54,684 nt of DNA from an uncultured Bacteroides sp. (GCA_944321495.1 CALULP010000016.1:1-54684); one strand, 5' to 3'; shown: positions 44,719 through 54,194, numbered from the stretch's first letter. Program-made: numbers and translations. Notes: generated by a model from the sequence alone, not told the origin.

Positions 44719-45483
44719 CTACGGCCTTGTTTCCCCCTCAATGTAGTTCTCCAGGAAAAGATGCTCTCCATCGAACACGGCATACGAGAAAAAGTTAATC
44801 CAATCCCCCAGAATCACGACACGCGCCGAAGCGCTCAGCATCAGGTCAAGTTCTATATGGCGGTGGCCATAAATGAAGTAATTGATATCCGGATGATTCT
44901 TCAAATACGCTTTGGAATAGACTACCAGATTTTCCTTATCCTCGCCCATATAGTCGGGGTCCTTACCGCCCTCCCGCTTCAAGCGGCTATGCTTAGCCCA
45001 CCGCAAGCCCAGCTCCACACTCCAACGGGGGTGCAAGGCCGAGAACAACCTTTGCAAAGTATGGCTATGGAACATGGCACGCAGAAGCTTGAAGTTCACG
45101 TCCGCATCCCCCAGCCCGTCGCCATGCGCCAAGTAGAACTCCCGGCCATAAATCTCCGTAGTCAGCGGCTCGCGATGCAACGTGACGCCACATTCCGTAG
45201 CCAGGTAGTCGCCGCACCATATATCGTGGTTGCCCGTAAAGAAATGCACCTCCACCCCCAGGTCCGTCAGTTCGGAGAGCTTCCCCAGAAAGCGCGTGTA
45301 ACCCCGGGGCACCACCGTGCGGAACTCATACCAGAAGTCGAACATATCGCCCAGCAGGTACACGGCCGCAGCCTTATGCTTGATGCTGTCCAGGAAATTC
45401 ACCAAACGCCGCTCTTGCGTGCGCCCGTGTGCAATGGCACGACATCCCAAGTGGGCATCAGAAAGAAAATAGACGTTCTTCAT
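44719..45483 (-). CDS. lpxH: UDP-2,3-diacylglucosamine diphosphatase (LpxH-like)
   Basis: A 254-residue calcineurin-like phosphoesterase that should release lipid X in lipid A synthesis. The metal motifs appear in order: SDAHLG, LGDMFDFW, TGNHDIW, HGDGLG and YGHRHIEL. Bacteroidetes LpxH and related UDP-diacylglucosamine hydrolases share this form. Tandem repeats lie on both sides of the gene, so its position relative to neighbours may vary between strains. Confidence 0.9.
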   Translation of the reverse strand: MKNVYFLSDAHLGCRAIAHGRTQERRLVNFLDSIKHKAAAVYLLGDMFDFWYEFRTVVPRGYTRFLGKLSELTDLGVEVHFFTGNHDIWCGDYLATECGVTLHREPLTTEIYGREFYLAHGDGLGDADVNFKLLRAMFHSHTLQRLFSALHPRWSVELGLRWAKHSRLKREGGKDPDYMGEDKENLVVYSKAYLKNHPDINYFIYGHRHIELDLMLSASARVVILGDWINFFSYAVFDGEHLFLENYIEGETRP

Positions 45484-45511
45484 TAGTGAGTAGGGAATTA
45501 GTGGTCAATGA

Positions 45512-45637
45512 TTAGGTGTCAGGTATTAGTGATTAGGGAATAGAGAGTAGTGCTCAGCACGTATTAATCATTAATCATTAATCATTAATCATTAATCATT
45601 AATCACTAATACCTAATCACTAATACCTGACACCTAA
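45512..45637. repeat. 26-bp perfect inverted repeat enclosing (ATTAATC)6
   Basis: The arms are 45512-45537 and 45612-45637; all 26 positions pair. The arm core is GGTGTCAGGTATTAGTGA. The 74-base loop contains six exact ATTAATC units (45563-45604). It lies between lpxH and the thioredoxin-like gene and could form a large hairpin in RNA or a cruciform. Confidence 0.85.
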
Positions 45638-45641
45638 CCAC

Positions 45642-46184
45642 TTACTTAAACAGTTCATCCAAGTACGTATAGAAAGCAGGATCTTCGCCCACTACAATCT
45701 TGGCAATCTTCCCTTCAGGATCTACCACAATCTTGGTAGGATAGCCGGGCACTCCATACAGCTTGCTCACATCCGGATTGCCCGCATTGCGCACATGCAG
45801 CCAAGGCAATTCATACTTCTCCACGGCAGCCTTCCACTTCGCCTCCGTGTCGCGGCAATCTATCCCCAGAATCTCCATCCGGTCCTTATACTTGGCATAA
45901 TACTTCTTCATGTCAGGGATGCCCTTGATGCACCAGCCGCACCAGCTGCCCCAGAAATCCAGCACCACATACTTGCCCCGCAGGGATGACAGCGACAGGT
46001 CATTGCCCTGCAAGTCCTTCAGCGTAAAGTCGGGAGCCATCTGCCCTTCGGCAATGCTTTGGCTCGCCACCTTCACCTCCTGGCTGCCGGCCACGGGCGA
46101 CGAAGCATAAGCCCCCATACCGCCCGCACAACCCAATGCTGCCACGGCCAAAGCCACCCGTAAGTTCATTTTCATCCTTTTCAT
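45642..46184 (-). CDS. TlpA-like periplasmic thiol-disulfide protein
   Basis: A 180-residue protein with a signal peptide (about 1-28, ending AYASS) and an AhpC/TlpA thioredoxin fold. The redox motif is WCGWC with C82 and C85, the cis-Pro region is YGVPGYPTKI, and APDFTLKDLQG starts the fold. It probably reduces periplasmic disulfides or takes part in cytochrome maturation; partners are not visible here. The ATG at 46184 is chosen for the signal peptide. A Cys at 19 is a weak lipobox candidate. Confidence 0.88.
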   Translation of the reverse strand: MKRMKMNLRVALAVAALGCAGGMGAYASSPVAGSQEVKVASQSIAEGQMAPDFTLKDLQGNDLSLSSLRGKYVVLDFWGSWCGWCIKGIPDMKKYYAKYKDRMEILGIDCRDTEAKWKAAVEKYELPWLHVRNAGNPDVSKLYGVPGYPTKIVVDPEGKIAKIVVGEDPAFYTYLDELFK

Positions 46185-46275
46185 AATGCTTGCTTTTTCA
46201 GTTAATGTATATCGGGCGAAGCCCCGAAATGAATTAAAACGCACTTACGCGCGCATAAATCCCAATCCATCTATT

Positions 46276-46587
46276 TCAGAGGAATCCCAGCTCCAGCTTC
46301 GCCTCCTCGCTCATCATGTCCTTGTCCCACTCCGGCTCGAACACCAGGTTCACCACGGCCGACTTCACGCCCTCAATCGACTCAATCTTCTGCCGCACAT
46401 CCTCCATGATGAAGTCAGCCGCCGGACAGTTGGGCGCAGTCAGTGTCATGTCAATGGTCGTTTCACCCTCGTCCGACACATCTATCTTGTAAATCAGCCC
46501 CAAGTCATAGACGTTCACCGGAATCTCCGGGTCGTACACCGTCTTGAGCATGGCCACTATCTTTTCTTCAATCTCAAATTTCGTCAT
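46276..46587 (-). CDS. DUF59/MIP18-family iron-sulfur assembly factor
   Basis: A 103-residue protein of the SufT/PaaD-like DUF59 family, which helps iron-sulfur cluster maturation. The pattern is VYDPEIPVNVYDLGLIY near 17-33, then TLTAPNCPAADF with the conserved Cys, and a final VNLVFEPEWDKDMM. The ATG at 46587 is the natural start. No suf or isc gene is adjacent. Confidence 0.88.
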   Translation of the reverse strand: MTKFEIEEKIVAMLKTVYDPEIPVNVYDLGLIYKIDVSDEGETTIDMTLTAPNCPAADFIMEDVRQKIESIEGVKSAVVNLVFEPEWDKDMMSEEAKLELGFL

Positions 46588-46706
46588 AAAAAAAGAACAC
46601 TTAGATTCAATGGGCAAAGCTAAAAAAAATCAACGAAACAGCCAAGAACCTTTTAAAAATGTCACGCCGCAATTTCCTTGCCAGGACAACGTGCCACGCC
46701 CCCGCC

Positions 46707-47417
46707 TCACAACACCCCCTCGTCATTGAAGCTGTAATACCGCCCGTCCGTCACCACCAGGTGGTCCAGCACCCGTATGTTCATCACCCGGGCCGCCTGC
46801 TGCACCTGTTGCGTCAGGCGGCGGTCTTCCGCACTTGGCTGCACGTTGCCCGAGGGATGGTTGTGCACCAGCACCAGTTGCGTGGCCCTTTGCAGCAACG
46901 CCTCGCGCAAGATGGCGCGCACGTCGGCCGTGGTCTGGTCGATGCCCCCGCGGCTGATGCGCACCTTGTCTATGACACGCGCCGCCTGGTTGAGCAACAG
47001 AACCCAGAACTCCTCGGTGGGCAGGTCGCAAAGCAGGGGGTGGAACAACTCGTAAATGTCCTGCGACGAGCGGATGACAGCACGCTCCTGCCGTTCCTGC
47101 AATTTCCGCCGCTTGCCCAGTTCCAACGCCGCCATCACCGTGATGCTCTTGGCCGGCCCCATGCCCTTGAAGCGGGCAAAGTCGCGCACCTCCCACTTGC
47201 CCAGCGTGTTCAGGTCGTTGCCTGCCGCGGCCAATATCCTTTGCATCAGGGCCACGGCGCTCTCCTCCGTATTGCCCGAGCCTATCAGGATGCCCAGCAG
47301 TTCGGCATCGCTCAATGCCTCCGCCCCTTTCTGCATCATCTTCTCCCGCGGGCGGTCTGCCTCCGACCATTGGGGAATGGTGAGGCGGGGATGATTTTCG
47401 TGATTACTCAAATCCAT
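46707..47417 (-). CDS. radC: RadC family JAMM protein
   Basis: A 236-residue RadC protein. Two helix-hairpin-helix-like segments (SDAELLGILIGSG, ARFKGMGPAKSITV) precede the JAMM metalloprotease-like domain with HNHPSGNVQPSAED. RadC was once linked to repair; its function is still debated. The dispersed repeat (47435-47541) lies directly upstream on its sense strand. Confidence 0.9.
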   Translation of the reverse strand: MDLSNHENHPRLTIPQWSEADRPREKMMQKGAEALSDAELLGILIGSGNTEESAVALMQRILAAAGNDLNTLGKWEVRDFARFKGMGPAKSITVMAALELGKRRKLQERQERAVIRSSQDIYELFHPLLCDLPTEEFWVLLLNQAARVIDKVRISRGGIDQTTADVRAILREALLQRATQLVLVHNHPSGNVQPSAEDRRLTQQVQQAARVMNIRVLDHLVVTDGRYYSFNDEGVL

Positions 47418-47434
47418 ATCTTTTATTTAAATGC

Positions 47435-47541
47435 AACAATCTTTACAACCCACCACCTTACCCGCCCCTTACCTTCTCCTTACCCTCTCCTTATCTGCTC
47501 CTTTTCTCGGCTTTCGCTATAGAAAGGAAAAAGAACGGACA
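47435..47541 (-). repeat. dispersed intergenic repeat, copy 2
   Basis: The reverse complement of this segment matches 33041-33147. Read on the minus strand it has the same hairpin (CTTTC-TATAGC-GAAAG) followed by five 11-bp units of the AAGGAGnRGRT type (47449-47503), ending about 18 bases before the radC start. It thus sits in the probable radC leader. Confidence 0.75.
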
Positions 47542-47577
47542 AGACACGGCGAAATACCCTGCCGGAAAGGGCGGAAG

Positions 47578-48567
47578 TCATTTGTAAAACGTCGTGCGGA
47601 AGGCCTCCATCTCGCCCCGCCCCCGCACGCAGCGGCGCCACCAGGCGCGCAGGAAACCTGTGCCGTAACCCGTCAGCTGGATGAAGGCCGCGGCTATGGA
47701 ATACGCGCCTATGCGCAGGCTGTGGTTCTGCACGGCAGCGTCCAGGCACACCAACAGGGCGTAGAACGCCAAGGGCAACAGGCTGTACGAGCAGAACGGT
47801 GCCGCCAGCAGCAACACCGCTACGCCTACCGTAAAGGCAGCCGGAAGCAGATGGACGATTTTCAGCGAATCGGGATATTTTTTATAGAGATTGATGCGCG
47901 CGATGCCCGAATTGTGCACTTGCTTGAAGAACTTGCGGAAATCCGTGCGGCGCTTGTGCCACACCCACGCATCGGGGAACAGGCGGCAGGCGTAGCCCCC
48001 CTTGAAGATGCGGATGCTCAGGTCGATGTCTTCCCCGAAACGCATGGCGGAGAAGCCTCCCAACGCCCGGTACACCTCGCGCCGGATGCCCATGTTGAAA
48101 CTGCGGGGATAGAACTTGTCCATCTTCTTCCGCCCGCCACGGATGCCGCCCGTGGTGAAAAACGAAGTCATGGCGTAGTTGATGGCTTTCTGCAAGGGGG
48201 TGAACGAGGGGTGTGCACGGTCAGGCCCGCCGAAAGCATCGGCAGGACAACGCCGCAGTTCCTGCTCCACCGCATCGAGGTAACCCGGTGGCAGGATGAC
48301 GTCGGAGTCCAATATGATAAGAAAATCGCCCCGGCTGCGTTCCGCCCCATAGTTGCGTGTCTGCCCGGGGCCGGAGTTGGGTTTGGCGTAGTAATGCACG
48401 TCGAGCCTGCCGGCATACCGCTCCGCCACCTCGCGGCAAGGCACGGAGGAACCGTCCTCCACCACAACGACTTCAAAGTCGCGGAACGTCTGCGAAGTAA
48501 GGCTCTGTAAAAGTTCATCCACCTCATCCGGACGGTTGAACACAGGGATAATCAGGGAGTATCGCAT
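47578..48567 (-). CDS. family 2 glycosyltransferase with C-terminal membrane segments
   Basis: A 329-residue GT2 enzyme. It begins YSLIIPVFNRPDEV, with VVVEDGSS and the metal site ILDSDVILP near 95, followed by the acceptor region. The last 100 residues hold two or more hydrophobic segments (AFTVGVAVLLLAAPF, LLPLAFYALLVC), so it is membrane bound. The ATG at 48567 is chosen because the longer frame adds 42 unrelated residues. It may glycosylate a lipid-linked substrate. Confidence 0.88.
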   Translation of the reverse strand: MRYSLIIPVFNRPDEVDELLQSLTSQTFRDFEVVVVEDGSSVPCREVAERYAGRLDVHYYAKPNSGPGQTRNYGAERSRGDFLIILDSDVILPPGYLDAVEQELRRCPADAFGGPDRAHPSFTPLQKAINYAMTSFFTTGGIRGGRKKMDKFYPRSFNMGIRREVYRALGGFSAMRFGEDIDLSIRIFKGGYACRLFPDAWVWHKRRTDFRKFFKQVHNSGIARINLYKKYPDSLKIVHLLPAAFTVGVAVLLLAAPFCSYSLLPLAFYALLVCLDAAVQNHSLRIGAYSIAAAFIQLTGYGTGFLRAWWRRCVRGRGEMEAFRTTFYK

Positions 48568-48913
48568 GTAAGCAAAGGGGGTTGGTTTAACGTTACTCCG
48601 GCAAATGTAAGGAAAAGCCACATAATAAGCGAAGGGAAATACGGTATTTTGCTTGAAAAGATTTATGAGATGTGGGAGCATCCGGCACAACAACTCAAAG
48701 AAAAAAAAAACACAAACACATTACATAAACGGAAATAATTGGAAACATAAATAAAAGACAAATTTCCAAAATAAAATTACATATGACTGATTATTATTGA
48801 ATTAACAAATATTAATCGACGAAAAGTTACCCTAAAAAGAAAACTATAAATATCAATTAATACCTTTGCATTACTTAAAACAAGACAGAAAACAGCTTTA
48901 AAACATTTTAAAA
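48568..48913 (+). promoter_or_regulatory. AT-rich leader region of nrdD with a -7 box
   Basis: A 346-base AT-rich gap. A good -7 box TACCTTTG (48861-48868) lies 46 bases before nrdD. No NrdR box, FNR-like dyad or riboswitch could be recognised; the remainder shows nothing else. Confidence 0.45.
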
Positions 48914-51121
48914 ATGATACAGACAGTAGTCAAACGTGACGGGCGAATCGTAGGTTTTAACGAAGAAAAAATTGCAACGGCCATACGAAAAGCAATGTTG
49001 CACACCGACAAAGGTGAAGACATGCAACTCATCCGCCAAATTACCGACCGCATCTCCTTCCGGGGAGCTTCGCAAATGAGCGTGGAGGAGATCCAGGACA
49101 TGGTGGAACTGGAACTGATGAAAAGTAGCCGCAAGGACGTGGCGCAGAAGTACATTGCCTACCGCAACCAACGCAGCATTGCCCGCAAGGCAAAGACAAG
49201 GGATATTTTCTTGGAAATCATAGACATCAAGTCGAACGACATTACTCGCGAAAATGCAAACATGAACGCCGATACGCCGGCGGGCATGATGATGAAGTTC
49301 GCCAGCGAAACCACCAAACCCTTCGTAGACGACTATCTGCTGGGCGAAGATGCCCTGAATGCCGTGAAGGACAACTACCTGCACATTCACGACAAAGACT
49401 ACTACCCCACCAAGAGCCTGACCTGTGTGCAGCACCCTTTGGATAACATATTGAGCAATGGCTTCTCGGCAGGGCACGGCGAATCACGCCCCGCCAAGCG
49501 CATCGAGACGGCTAGCATATTGGGCTGCATCTCGTTGGAAACGGCACAAAACGAAATGCACGGCGGACAAGCCATTCCGGCTTTCGACTTCTACTTGGCG
49601 CCCTACGTACGCTACAGTTTCATTGAGGAGGTAAAAACCTTGGAGCGCTTGAACAATGCCGATTACACACACTTGTACAACGCGCCGTTGAACGACTACT
49701 TGACTAAACCGCTGAACGGCCTGCAGGGCGAGAAGCGACTGTTGCAGCACGCCGTCAACCAGACCGTAGCCCGCGTGCACCAAGCCATGGAGGCATTTAT
49801 CCACAACATGAACACCATTCACTCGCGCGGGGGTAACCAGGTGGTGTTCAGTTCCATCAACTACGGCACCGACACTTCCGCCGAAGGGCGTTGCATCATC
49901 CGCGAACTGCTGAACTGCACCTACCAAGGCGTGGGGAACGGCGAAACAGCCATCTTTCCCATACAAATATGGAAAAAGAAACGAGGTGTAAGCTACTTAC
50001 CCACCGACCGTAATTACGACCTGTACTGCCTGGCTTGCAAGGTGACAGCGCGACGCTTCTTTCCCAACTTCCTGAACCTAGACGCTACTTTCAACCAAAG
50101 CAAGGAATGGAAAGCCGACGACCCAAAACGTTATCTCCACGAGGTGGCCACTATGGGATGCCGTACGCGCGTCTTCGAAAACCGCTTCGGTCCCCAAACA
50201 TCTATAGGACGCGGCAATCTGTCTTTTTCCACCATCAACATTGTACGCCTTGCCATAGAATGCCGGGATATTACCGACCCCAAGGAACGCATTGCAGTTT
50301 TTTTTGCCAAGCTTGGCCATATGCTAGAGATCACCGCACAGCAATTGCACGAACGCTTCGAGTTCCAGGAAACGGCATACGCCAAACAGTTTCCCCTGCT
50401 AATGTCGGCCCTGTGGACGGGATGCGAAAAGCTGAAGCCTAACGACACCATTGCTTCGGTCATTAATCAAGGCACACTTGGCATAGGCTTCATCGGACTG
50501 GCGGAATGCCTAGTCGCCCTCACGGGGAAACACCATGGCGAATCGGACGAAGCACAAGTATTAGGGTTAAAAATCGTGACTTATATGCGCGATCGCGCCA
50601 ACGACTTCTCCGAGAAATACCAGCATAACTACAGCGTACTGGCCACACCTGCTGAAGGGTTGGCAGGGAAATTTACCCGCATCGACCGTAAAGACTTTGG
50701 CAACCTGCCCGGCATTACCGACCGCGATTATTACACCAATTCAAACCACGTACCGGTGTACTACAAGTGCAGTGCACGCCATAAAGCAGAAATCGAGGCG
50801 CCCTACCACGACCTAACACGTGGCGGACACATCTTCTATGTGGAGATGGATAGCGACGCCACCCATAACCCGGAAGCCATTATGCGCATTGTGGACATGA
50901 TGGATCACTACAACATGGGTTACGGGTCGGTAAACCACAACCGAAATCGCTGCATGGACTGCGGATACGAAAACGCCACCTCCGGCTTGGAAACCTGCCC
51001 TAAATGTGGCAGCACGCATATCGACCGCCTGCAACGTATCACCGGCTACCTGGTGGGTACCACTAACCGCTGGAACAAGGCCAAACTGGCTGAACTGAAC
51101 GATCGTACCACTCATCAATAA
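48914..51121 (+). CDS. nrdD: anaerobic ribonucleoside-triphosphate reductase
   Basis: A 735-residue glycyl-radical enzyme that makes dNTPs without oxygen. An N-terminal ATP-cone (about 1-95, VVKRDGRIVGFNEEKIATAI) allows allosteric control. The catalytic barrel follows. A four-Cys zinc site (C680, C683, C695, C698) precedes the glycyl radical motif RITGYLVG near 708-715. It is followed 12 bases later by its activase gene nrdG. Confidence 0.97.
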   Translation: MIQTVVKRDGRIVGFNEEKIATAIRKAMLHTDKGEDMQLIRQITDRISFRGASQMSVEEIQDMVELELMKSSRKDVAQKYIAYRNQRSIARKAKTRDIFLEIIDIKSNDITRENANMNADTPAGMMMKFASETTKPFVDDYLLGEDALNAVKDNYLHIHDKDYYPTKSLTCVQHPLDNILSNGFSAGHGESRPAKRIETASILGCISLETAQNEMHGGQAIPAFDFYLAPYVRYSFIEEVKTLERLNNADYTHLYNAPLNDYLTKPLNGLQGEKRLLQHAVNQTVARVHQAMEAFIHNMNTIHSRGGNQVVFSSINYGTDTSAEGRCIIRELLNCTYQGVGNGETAIFPIQIWKKKRGVSYLPTDRNYDLYCLACKVTARRFFPNFLNLDATFNQSKEWKADDPKRYLHEVATMGCRTRVFENRFGPQTSIGRGNLSFSTINIVRLAIECRDITDPKERIAVFFAKLGHMLEITAQQLHERFEFQETAYAKQFPLLMSALWTGCEKLKPNDTIASVINQGTLGIGFIGLAECLVALTGKHHGESDEAQVLGLKIVTYMRDRANDFSEKYQHNYSVLATPAEGLAGKFTRIDRKDFGNLPGITDRDYYTNSNHVPVYYKCSARHKAEIEAPYHDLTRGGHIFYVEMDSDATHNPEAIMRIVDMMDHYNMGYGSVNHNRNRCMDCGYENATSGLETCPKCGSTHIDRLQRITGYLVGTTNRWNKAKLAELNDRTTHQ

Positions 51122-51133
51122 GCGCACACAACC

Positions 51134-51637
51134 ATGCTGTCTATACTAAACATACTCGAAGACACTACCGCCGATGGCCCAGGCTTCCGCACGGCCATCT
51201 ATGCCGCCGGATGCCCAAACGCCTGTCCCGGTTGCCACAACCCGGAATCGTGGGATATACGGAACGGAAGGCAGATGAGCACGGAGGAAATTTTGCACAA
51301 GGTGCTTGCCGACCCGTTTGCCGATGTCACCTTCAGTGGGGGAGACCCTATGTACCAGCCCGAAGGCTTTGCCGAACTGGCGAAAGCCATTAAGGAAAAA
51401 AGCTGCAAAAACATCTGGTGCTATACCGGATACACCTTTGAACAACTGCTGCGCAACACGCGACAACGCAAGTTGTTACAATATATAGATGTACTGGTAG
51501 ATGGGCGTTTCCGCCAAGACCTGCGCGACGAGACCCTGCACTTTCGAGGCAGCAGCAACCAACGGCTAATAGACGTGCCTGCCTCCCTGCAAGCGCAGAA
51601 AGCGGTAACCTATCGCCGGAAAGTAGAACAAAACTAA
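51134..51637 (+). CDS. nrdG: anaerobic ribonucleotide reductase activating protein
   Basis: A 167-residue radical SAM activase that installs the glycyl radical on NrdD. The iron-sulfur motif is CPNACPGC (C27, C31, C34, a Cx3Cx2C spacing), with GPGFRTAIY before it and the SAM motif FSGGDPMYQ after it. It is co-transcribed with nrdD and followed 22 bases later by crcB. Confidence 0.96.
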   Translation: MLSILNILEDTTADGPGFRTAIYAAGCPNACPGCHNPESWDIRNGRQMSTEEILHKVLADPFADVTFSGGDPMYQPEGFAELAKAIKEKSCKNIWCYTGYTFEQLLRNTRQRKLLQYIDVLVDGRFRQDLRDETLHFRGSSNQRLIDVPASLQAQKAVTYRRKVEQN

Positions 51638-51659
51638 CTTTAACATCGGCTCTGTAATA

Positions 51660-52028
51660 ATGAAAGAACTGATAGCCGTATTCGTAGGCGGAGGCGCGGG
51701 CAGCATCCTGCGCTATCTGGTCCAAATGGCGTTGCATGAACGCATACACCCCTACTCCTTTCCGTGGGCTACACTGACGGTCAACCTGGCAGGTTGCTTC
51801 CTTATCGGGCTGTTTTACGCCTGGTCGGTACGCTTCAACCTTCCGGCCGAAGTGCGCCTGCTGCTTACCACGGGACTGTGCGGCGGGTTCACCACGTTTT
51901 CCACCTTCGGCAACGACTGCCTGCAAATGGTGCGGCAAGGTTACTACGCGCCGTTTCTGCTGTACGCCTGCCTCAGTGTAGGGCTGGGCATTGCGGCGGT
52001 GTGGGCAGGAAGCAGCGTGGGGAAGTAG
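51660..52028 (+). CDS. crcB: fluoride exporter CrcB/Fluc
   Basis: A 122-residue membrane protein with four helices. Landmarks are GGGAGSILRYL, the Asn in TLTVNLAGCFLIG and the pore motif GGFTTFSTFG. Fluc channels form antiparallel dimers that expel fluoride. It follows nrdG too closely (22 bases) to have its own fluoride riboswitch. It nearly touches the convergent rmuC gene. Confidence 0.93.
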   Translation: MKELIAVFVGGGAGSILRYLVQMALHERIHPYSFPWATLTVNLAGCFLIGLFYAWSVRFNLPAEVRLLLTTGLCGGFTTFSTFGNDCLQMVRQGYYAPFLLYACLSVGLGIAAVWAGSSVGK

Positions 52029-52031
52029 CGG

Positions 52032-53525
52032 TCATTGCTCCGGTTCCGGAGCCTCAAGCGCCGGCACCTCGTCCACGTCCACCAGCTGCGGCAGGGGATT
52101 CTTGTCGCTTTGCTTGGCGCCCAGTTTCACCAGTTTGCCGCAGGTCTGCAAGATGCTCTGCCCGCCCGGCAGGAGCTTTTTCTCGCCGTCCTCGTAGGCT
52201 TTGGCTGCGCTGTCGAGAGCCTTGCCGATGGCCTGGTATTTCTTCATGAACTGCCCCACGCGGTCTATCATCTCGTTGGCCAGGGCATAGACTTTCTCGT
52301 GGTTCTGCGCCTGGGCTATCTGCGTCCAGGTGAGGTTGATGATGCGCAGGGCGGCAAAGAGGGTCTGCTCGTCGGCAATGAACACGTTCTTGTCCATGGC
52401 ACGCCGCCACAAGTCGGGCTGGGCGTTCAAGGCTGTCCACAGGGCACCCGTATGGGGCACGAACATGATGACGTAATCCATCTTGACCTTCGGGGGCTGG
52501 ATGTAGGAGGAGTAGTCTTTCACCGACAGTTCCTTTACATGCTTCTGCAAGCTGTCTATGTGTGCCTTCAGGTATTGCTGCCTTGCCTCCTCGGTCTCGG
52601 CGTTCACGTAATCGATGAAAGCCGTGAGCGACACCTTGGAGTCGATAATCACCTCGCGCCGCTGGTCAAGGTGCAGGATGACGTCGGGGCGCATCAGGCT
52701 GCCTTCCTCGGTCTTTACCGTCCGGCCCTCGGCGTCGCGGATGACGGCCTGCGTGTCGTAATGGATGCCACGGGTAAGCCCCTGCGCCTCCAGCAGCTCG
52801 TCGAGCACCGTTTCCCCCCAGTCGCCCTGCACCTTGGTGCCGTGCTTGAACACGCGGGTCAGCTCCTCGGCACTGCGCTGCGCGGCGGCGCTCTGGCGCA
52901 TCATGTGCTCGATGTTGGTGCGCATCTCGGTGCTCATGGAGGTTTGCTTCAGGGTGTTTTCGTTCATGGCCTGTTTCATCTTCTCAATGGTTTCGCGCAG
53001 GGGATTGACTATCTGCCCCAGATTGGTGTTGCTGGATTCGGCAAACTCTTTTTGGCGTTGCTTCAGCATGTCGTCGGTGGCAGACTTTACCTGGGCGGAA
53101 ACTTTGGCCATCATCTCGTCAAAACGTGCCTGCTGTGCCGCCAGTGCTTCGGCATGTCGTTTCTCTTGTGCCGCCAGCGCCTCCCTACATGCCGTTTCCT
53201 TGGCATTGAGGGCATCGTGGCAAGCCTCGTCCTTGGCTACCAAAGCGGCTTGGGAGGTTTTCTCTTTCTCCTGCAACGCCTGCCGGGCATAATTGTCCGC
53301 TTCTTGTTTTGCCCGGGCCATCTGCCCGCTCCACTCTTCTTTGGCCTCTTGGAGTGCACGCCGTGCTTCCGCTTTCTGCGCTTCTGCCTGCATTTTGATT
53401 TCTTCCACCTGCATCCGGAGCACTTCGTTCTTCGTAGCCAATGCCTGCTGCTTGCCGCGCGAGGCCAGGATGCCTATGACCGCGCCGGCGGCCATGCCTA
53501 AAATAATTGCTGCTATCAGTTCCAT
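52032..53525 (-). CDS. rmuC: DNA recombination protein RmuC
   Basis: A 497-residue protein with an N-terminal transmembrane helix (about 3-22) and a long Ala/Glu/Gln/Lys-rich coiled coil (about 25-170). A nuclease-like domain follows (about 230-420) with RPDVILHL, EVIIDSKVSLTAF and VMFVPHTGAL. RmuC limits inversions between short repeats. A promoter box TACTTTTG lies at 53563-53570 on the minus strand. Confidence 0.93.
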   Translation of the reverse strand: MELIAAIILGMAAGAVIGILASRGKQQALATKNEVLRMQVEEIKMQAEAQKAEARRALQEAKEEWSGQMARAKQEADNYARQALQEKEKTSQAALVAKDEACHDALNAKETACREALAAQEKRHAEALAAQQARFDEMMAKVSAQVKSATDDMLKQRQKEFAESSNTNLGQIVNPLRETIEKMKQAMNENTLKQTSMSTEMRTNIEHMMRQSAAAQRSAEELTRVFKHGTKVQGDWGETVLDELLEAQGLTRGIHYDTQAVIRDAEGRTVKTEEGSLMRPDVILHLDQRREVIIDSKVSLTAFIDYVNAETEEARQQYLKAHIDSLQKHVKELSVKDYSSYIQPPKVKMDYVIMFVPHTGALWTALNAQPDLWRRAMDKNVFIADEQTLFAALRIINLTWTQIAQAQNHEKVYALANEMIDRVGQFMKKYQAIGKALDSAAKAYEDGEKKLLPGGQSILQTCGKLVKLGAKQSDKNPLPQLVDVDEVPALEAPEPEQ

Positions 53526-53562
53526 GAGATGATGTATAAGGATTTAACCGTGATTCTCCGGC

Positions 53563-53570
53563 AAAAGTAC
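53563..53570 (-). promoter_or_regulatory. rmuC -7 box
   Basis: TACTTTTG on the minus strand, 37 bases before the rmuC start, matches TAnnTTTG. It is just downstream of the efp terminator. Confidence 0.5.
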
Positions 53571-53575
53571 AAAAA

Positions 53576-53605
53576 AATCCCCGAAGCCATGCGGCTTCGG
53601 GGATT
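53576..53605 (-). terminator. efp terminator
   Basis: A perfect 13-bp stem (AATCCCCGAAGCC and its complement) with a four-base loop, followed on the minus strand by T-rich sequence, 22 bases after the efp stop. Confidence 0.85.
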
Positions 53606-53627
53606 CAGAGCCTGTGCGGGGCAGGCA

Positions 53628-54194
53628 TTATGCCTTTACGCGGCCTACGTATGAACCGTCGCGCGTATCGATTTCAATGGTTTCGCCTTCGTTGATGAAG
53701 AGGGGCACACGCACCGTGGCACCCGATTCTACTGTGGCAGGCTTCAGGGTGTTGGTGGCGGTATCGCCTTTCAGGCCCGGCTCGGTATAAGTAACTTTTT
53801 GCTGTACTTTGATAGGCATGTCGGCATAGAGCACGGTTTCAGTGGAAGCGTCGGACACCACATCCACCACCTGGCCTTCCAGCAGGAAGTCCACACCGTT
53901 GATAAGATCGTGTGCAATGGGAATCTGGTCAAAAGTCTCTTGGTTCATGAACATGTAGTCATCACCCTCCTGGTACAGGTATTGGTAGGGGCGGCGTTCC
54001 ACACGCACGTCTTCCAGCTTCTCGCCGATGTTGAAGCGACGCTCCAGCACGTAACCGTTTACCACGTCTTTCAGTTTGGTACGCATGAAGGTGTTACCTT
54101 TTCCCGGCTTTACATGCAGGAAGTCGATGCAGAAATACAGCTTGCCGTCCATGCGGATGCAAGTTCCGATTTTAATGTCTTGGGCATTAATCAT
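53628..54194 (-). CDS. efp: elongation factor P
   Basis: A 188-residue translation factor that relieves ribosome stalling at polyproline. The KOW-like first domain has the loop [10 protein letters not shown] with the functional Lys. The two OB domains follow, and the C-terminus has [21 protein letters not shown]. Promoter box TACTTTTG at 54236-54243 (minus strand); the gene is divergent from rpmH. Confidence 0.96.
   Translation of the reverse strand: MINAQDIKIGTCIRMDGKLYFCIDFLHVKPGKGNTFMRTKLKDVVNGYVLERRFNIGEKLEDVRVERRPYQYLYQEGDDYMFMNQETFDQIPIAHDLINGVDFLLEGQVVDVVSDASTETVLYADMPIKVQQKVTYTEPGLKGDTATNTLKPATVESGATVRVPLFINEGETIEIDTRDGSYVGRVKA

Noticed and set aside
45563..45604. (ATTAATC)6 as a possible CRISPR array
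   Set aside because: Units are 7 bp with no spacers, and no cas gene is in the window.
51638..51659. Fluoride riboswitch in front of crcB
   Set aside because: Only 22 bases separate nrdG and crcB, too short for the aptamer, and no such fold is seen within the end of nrdG.
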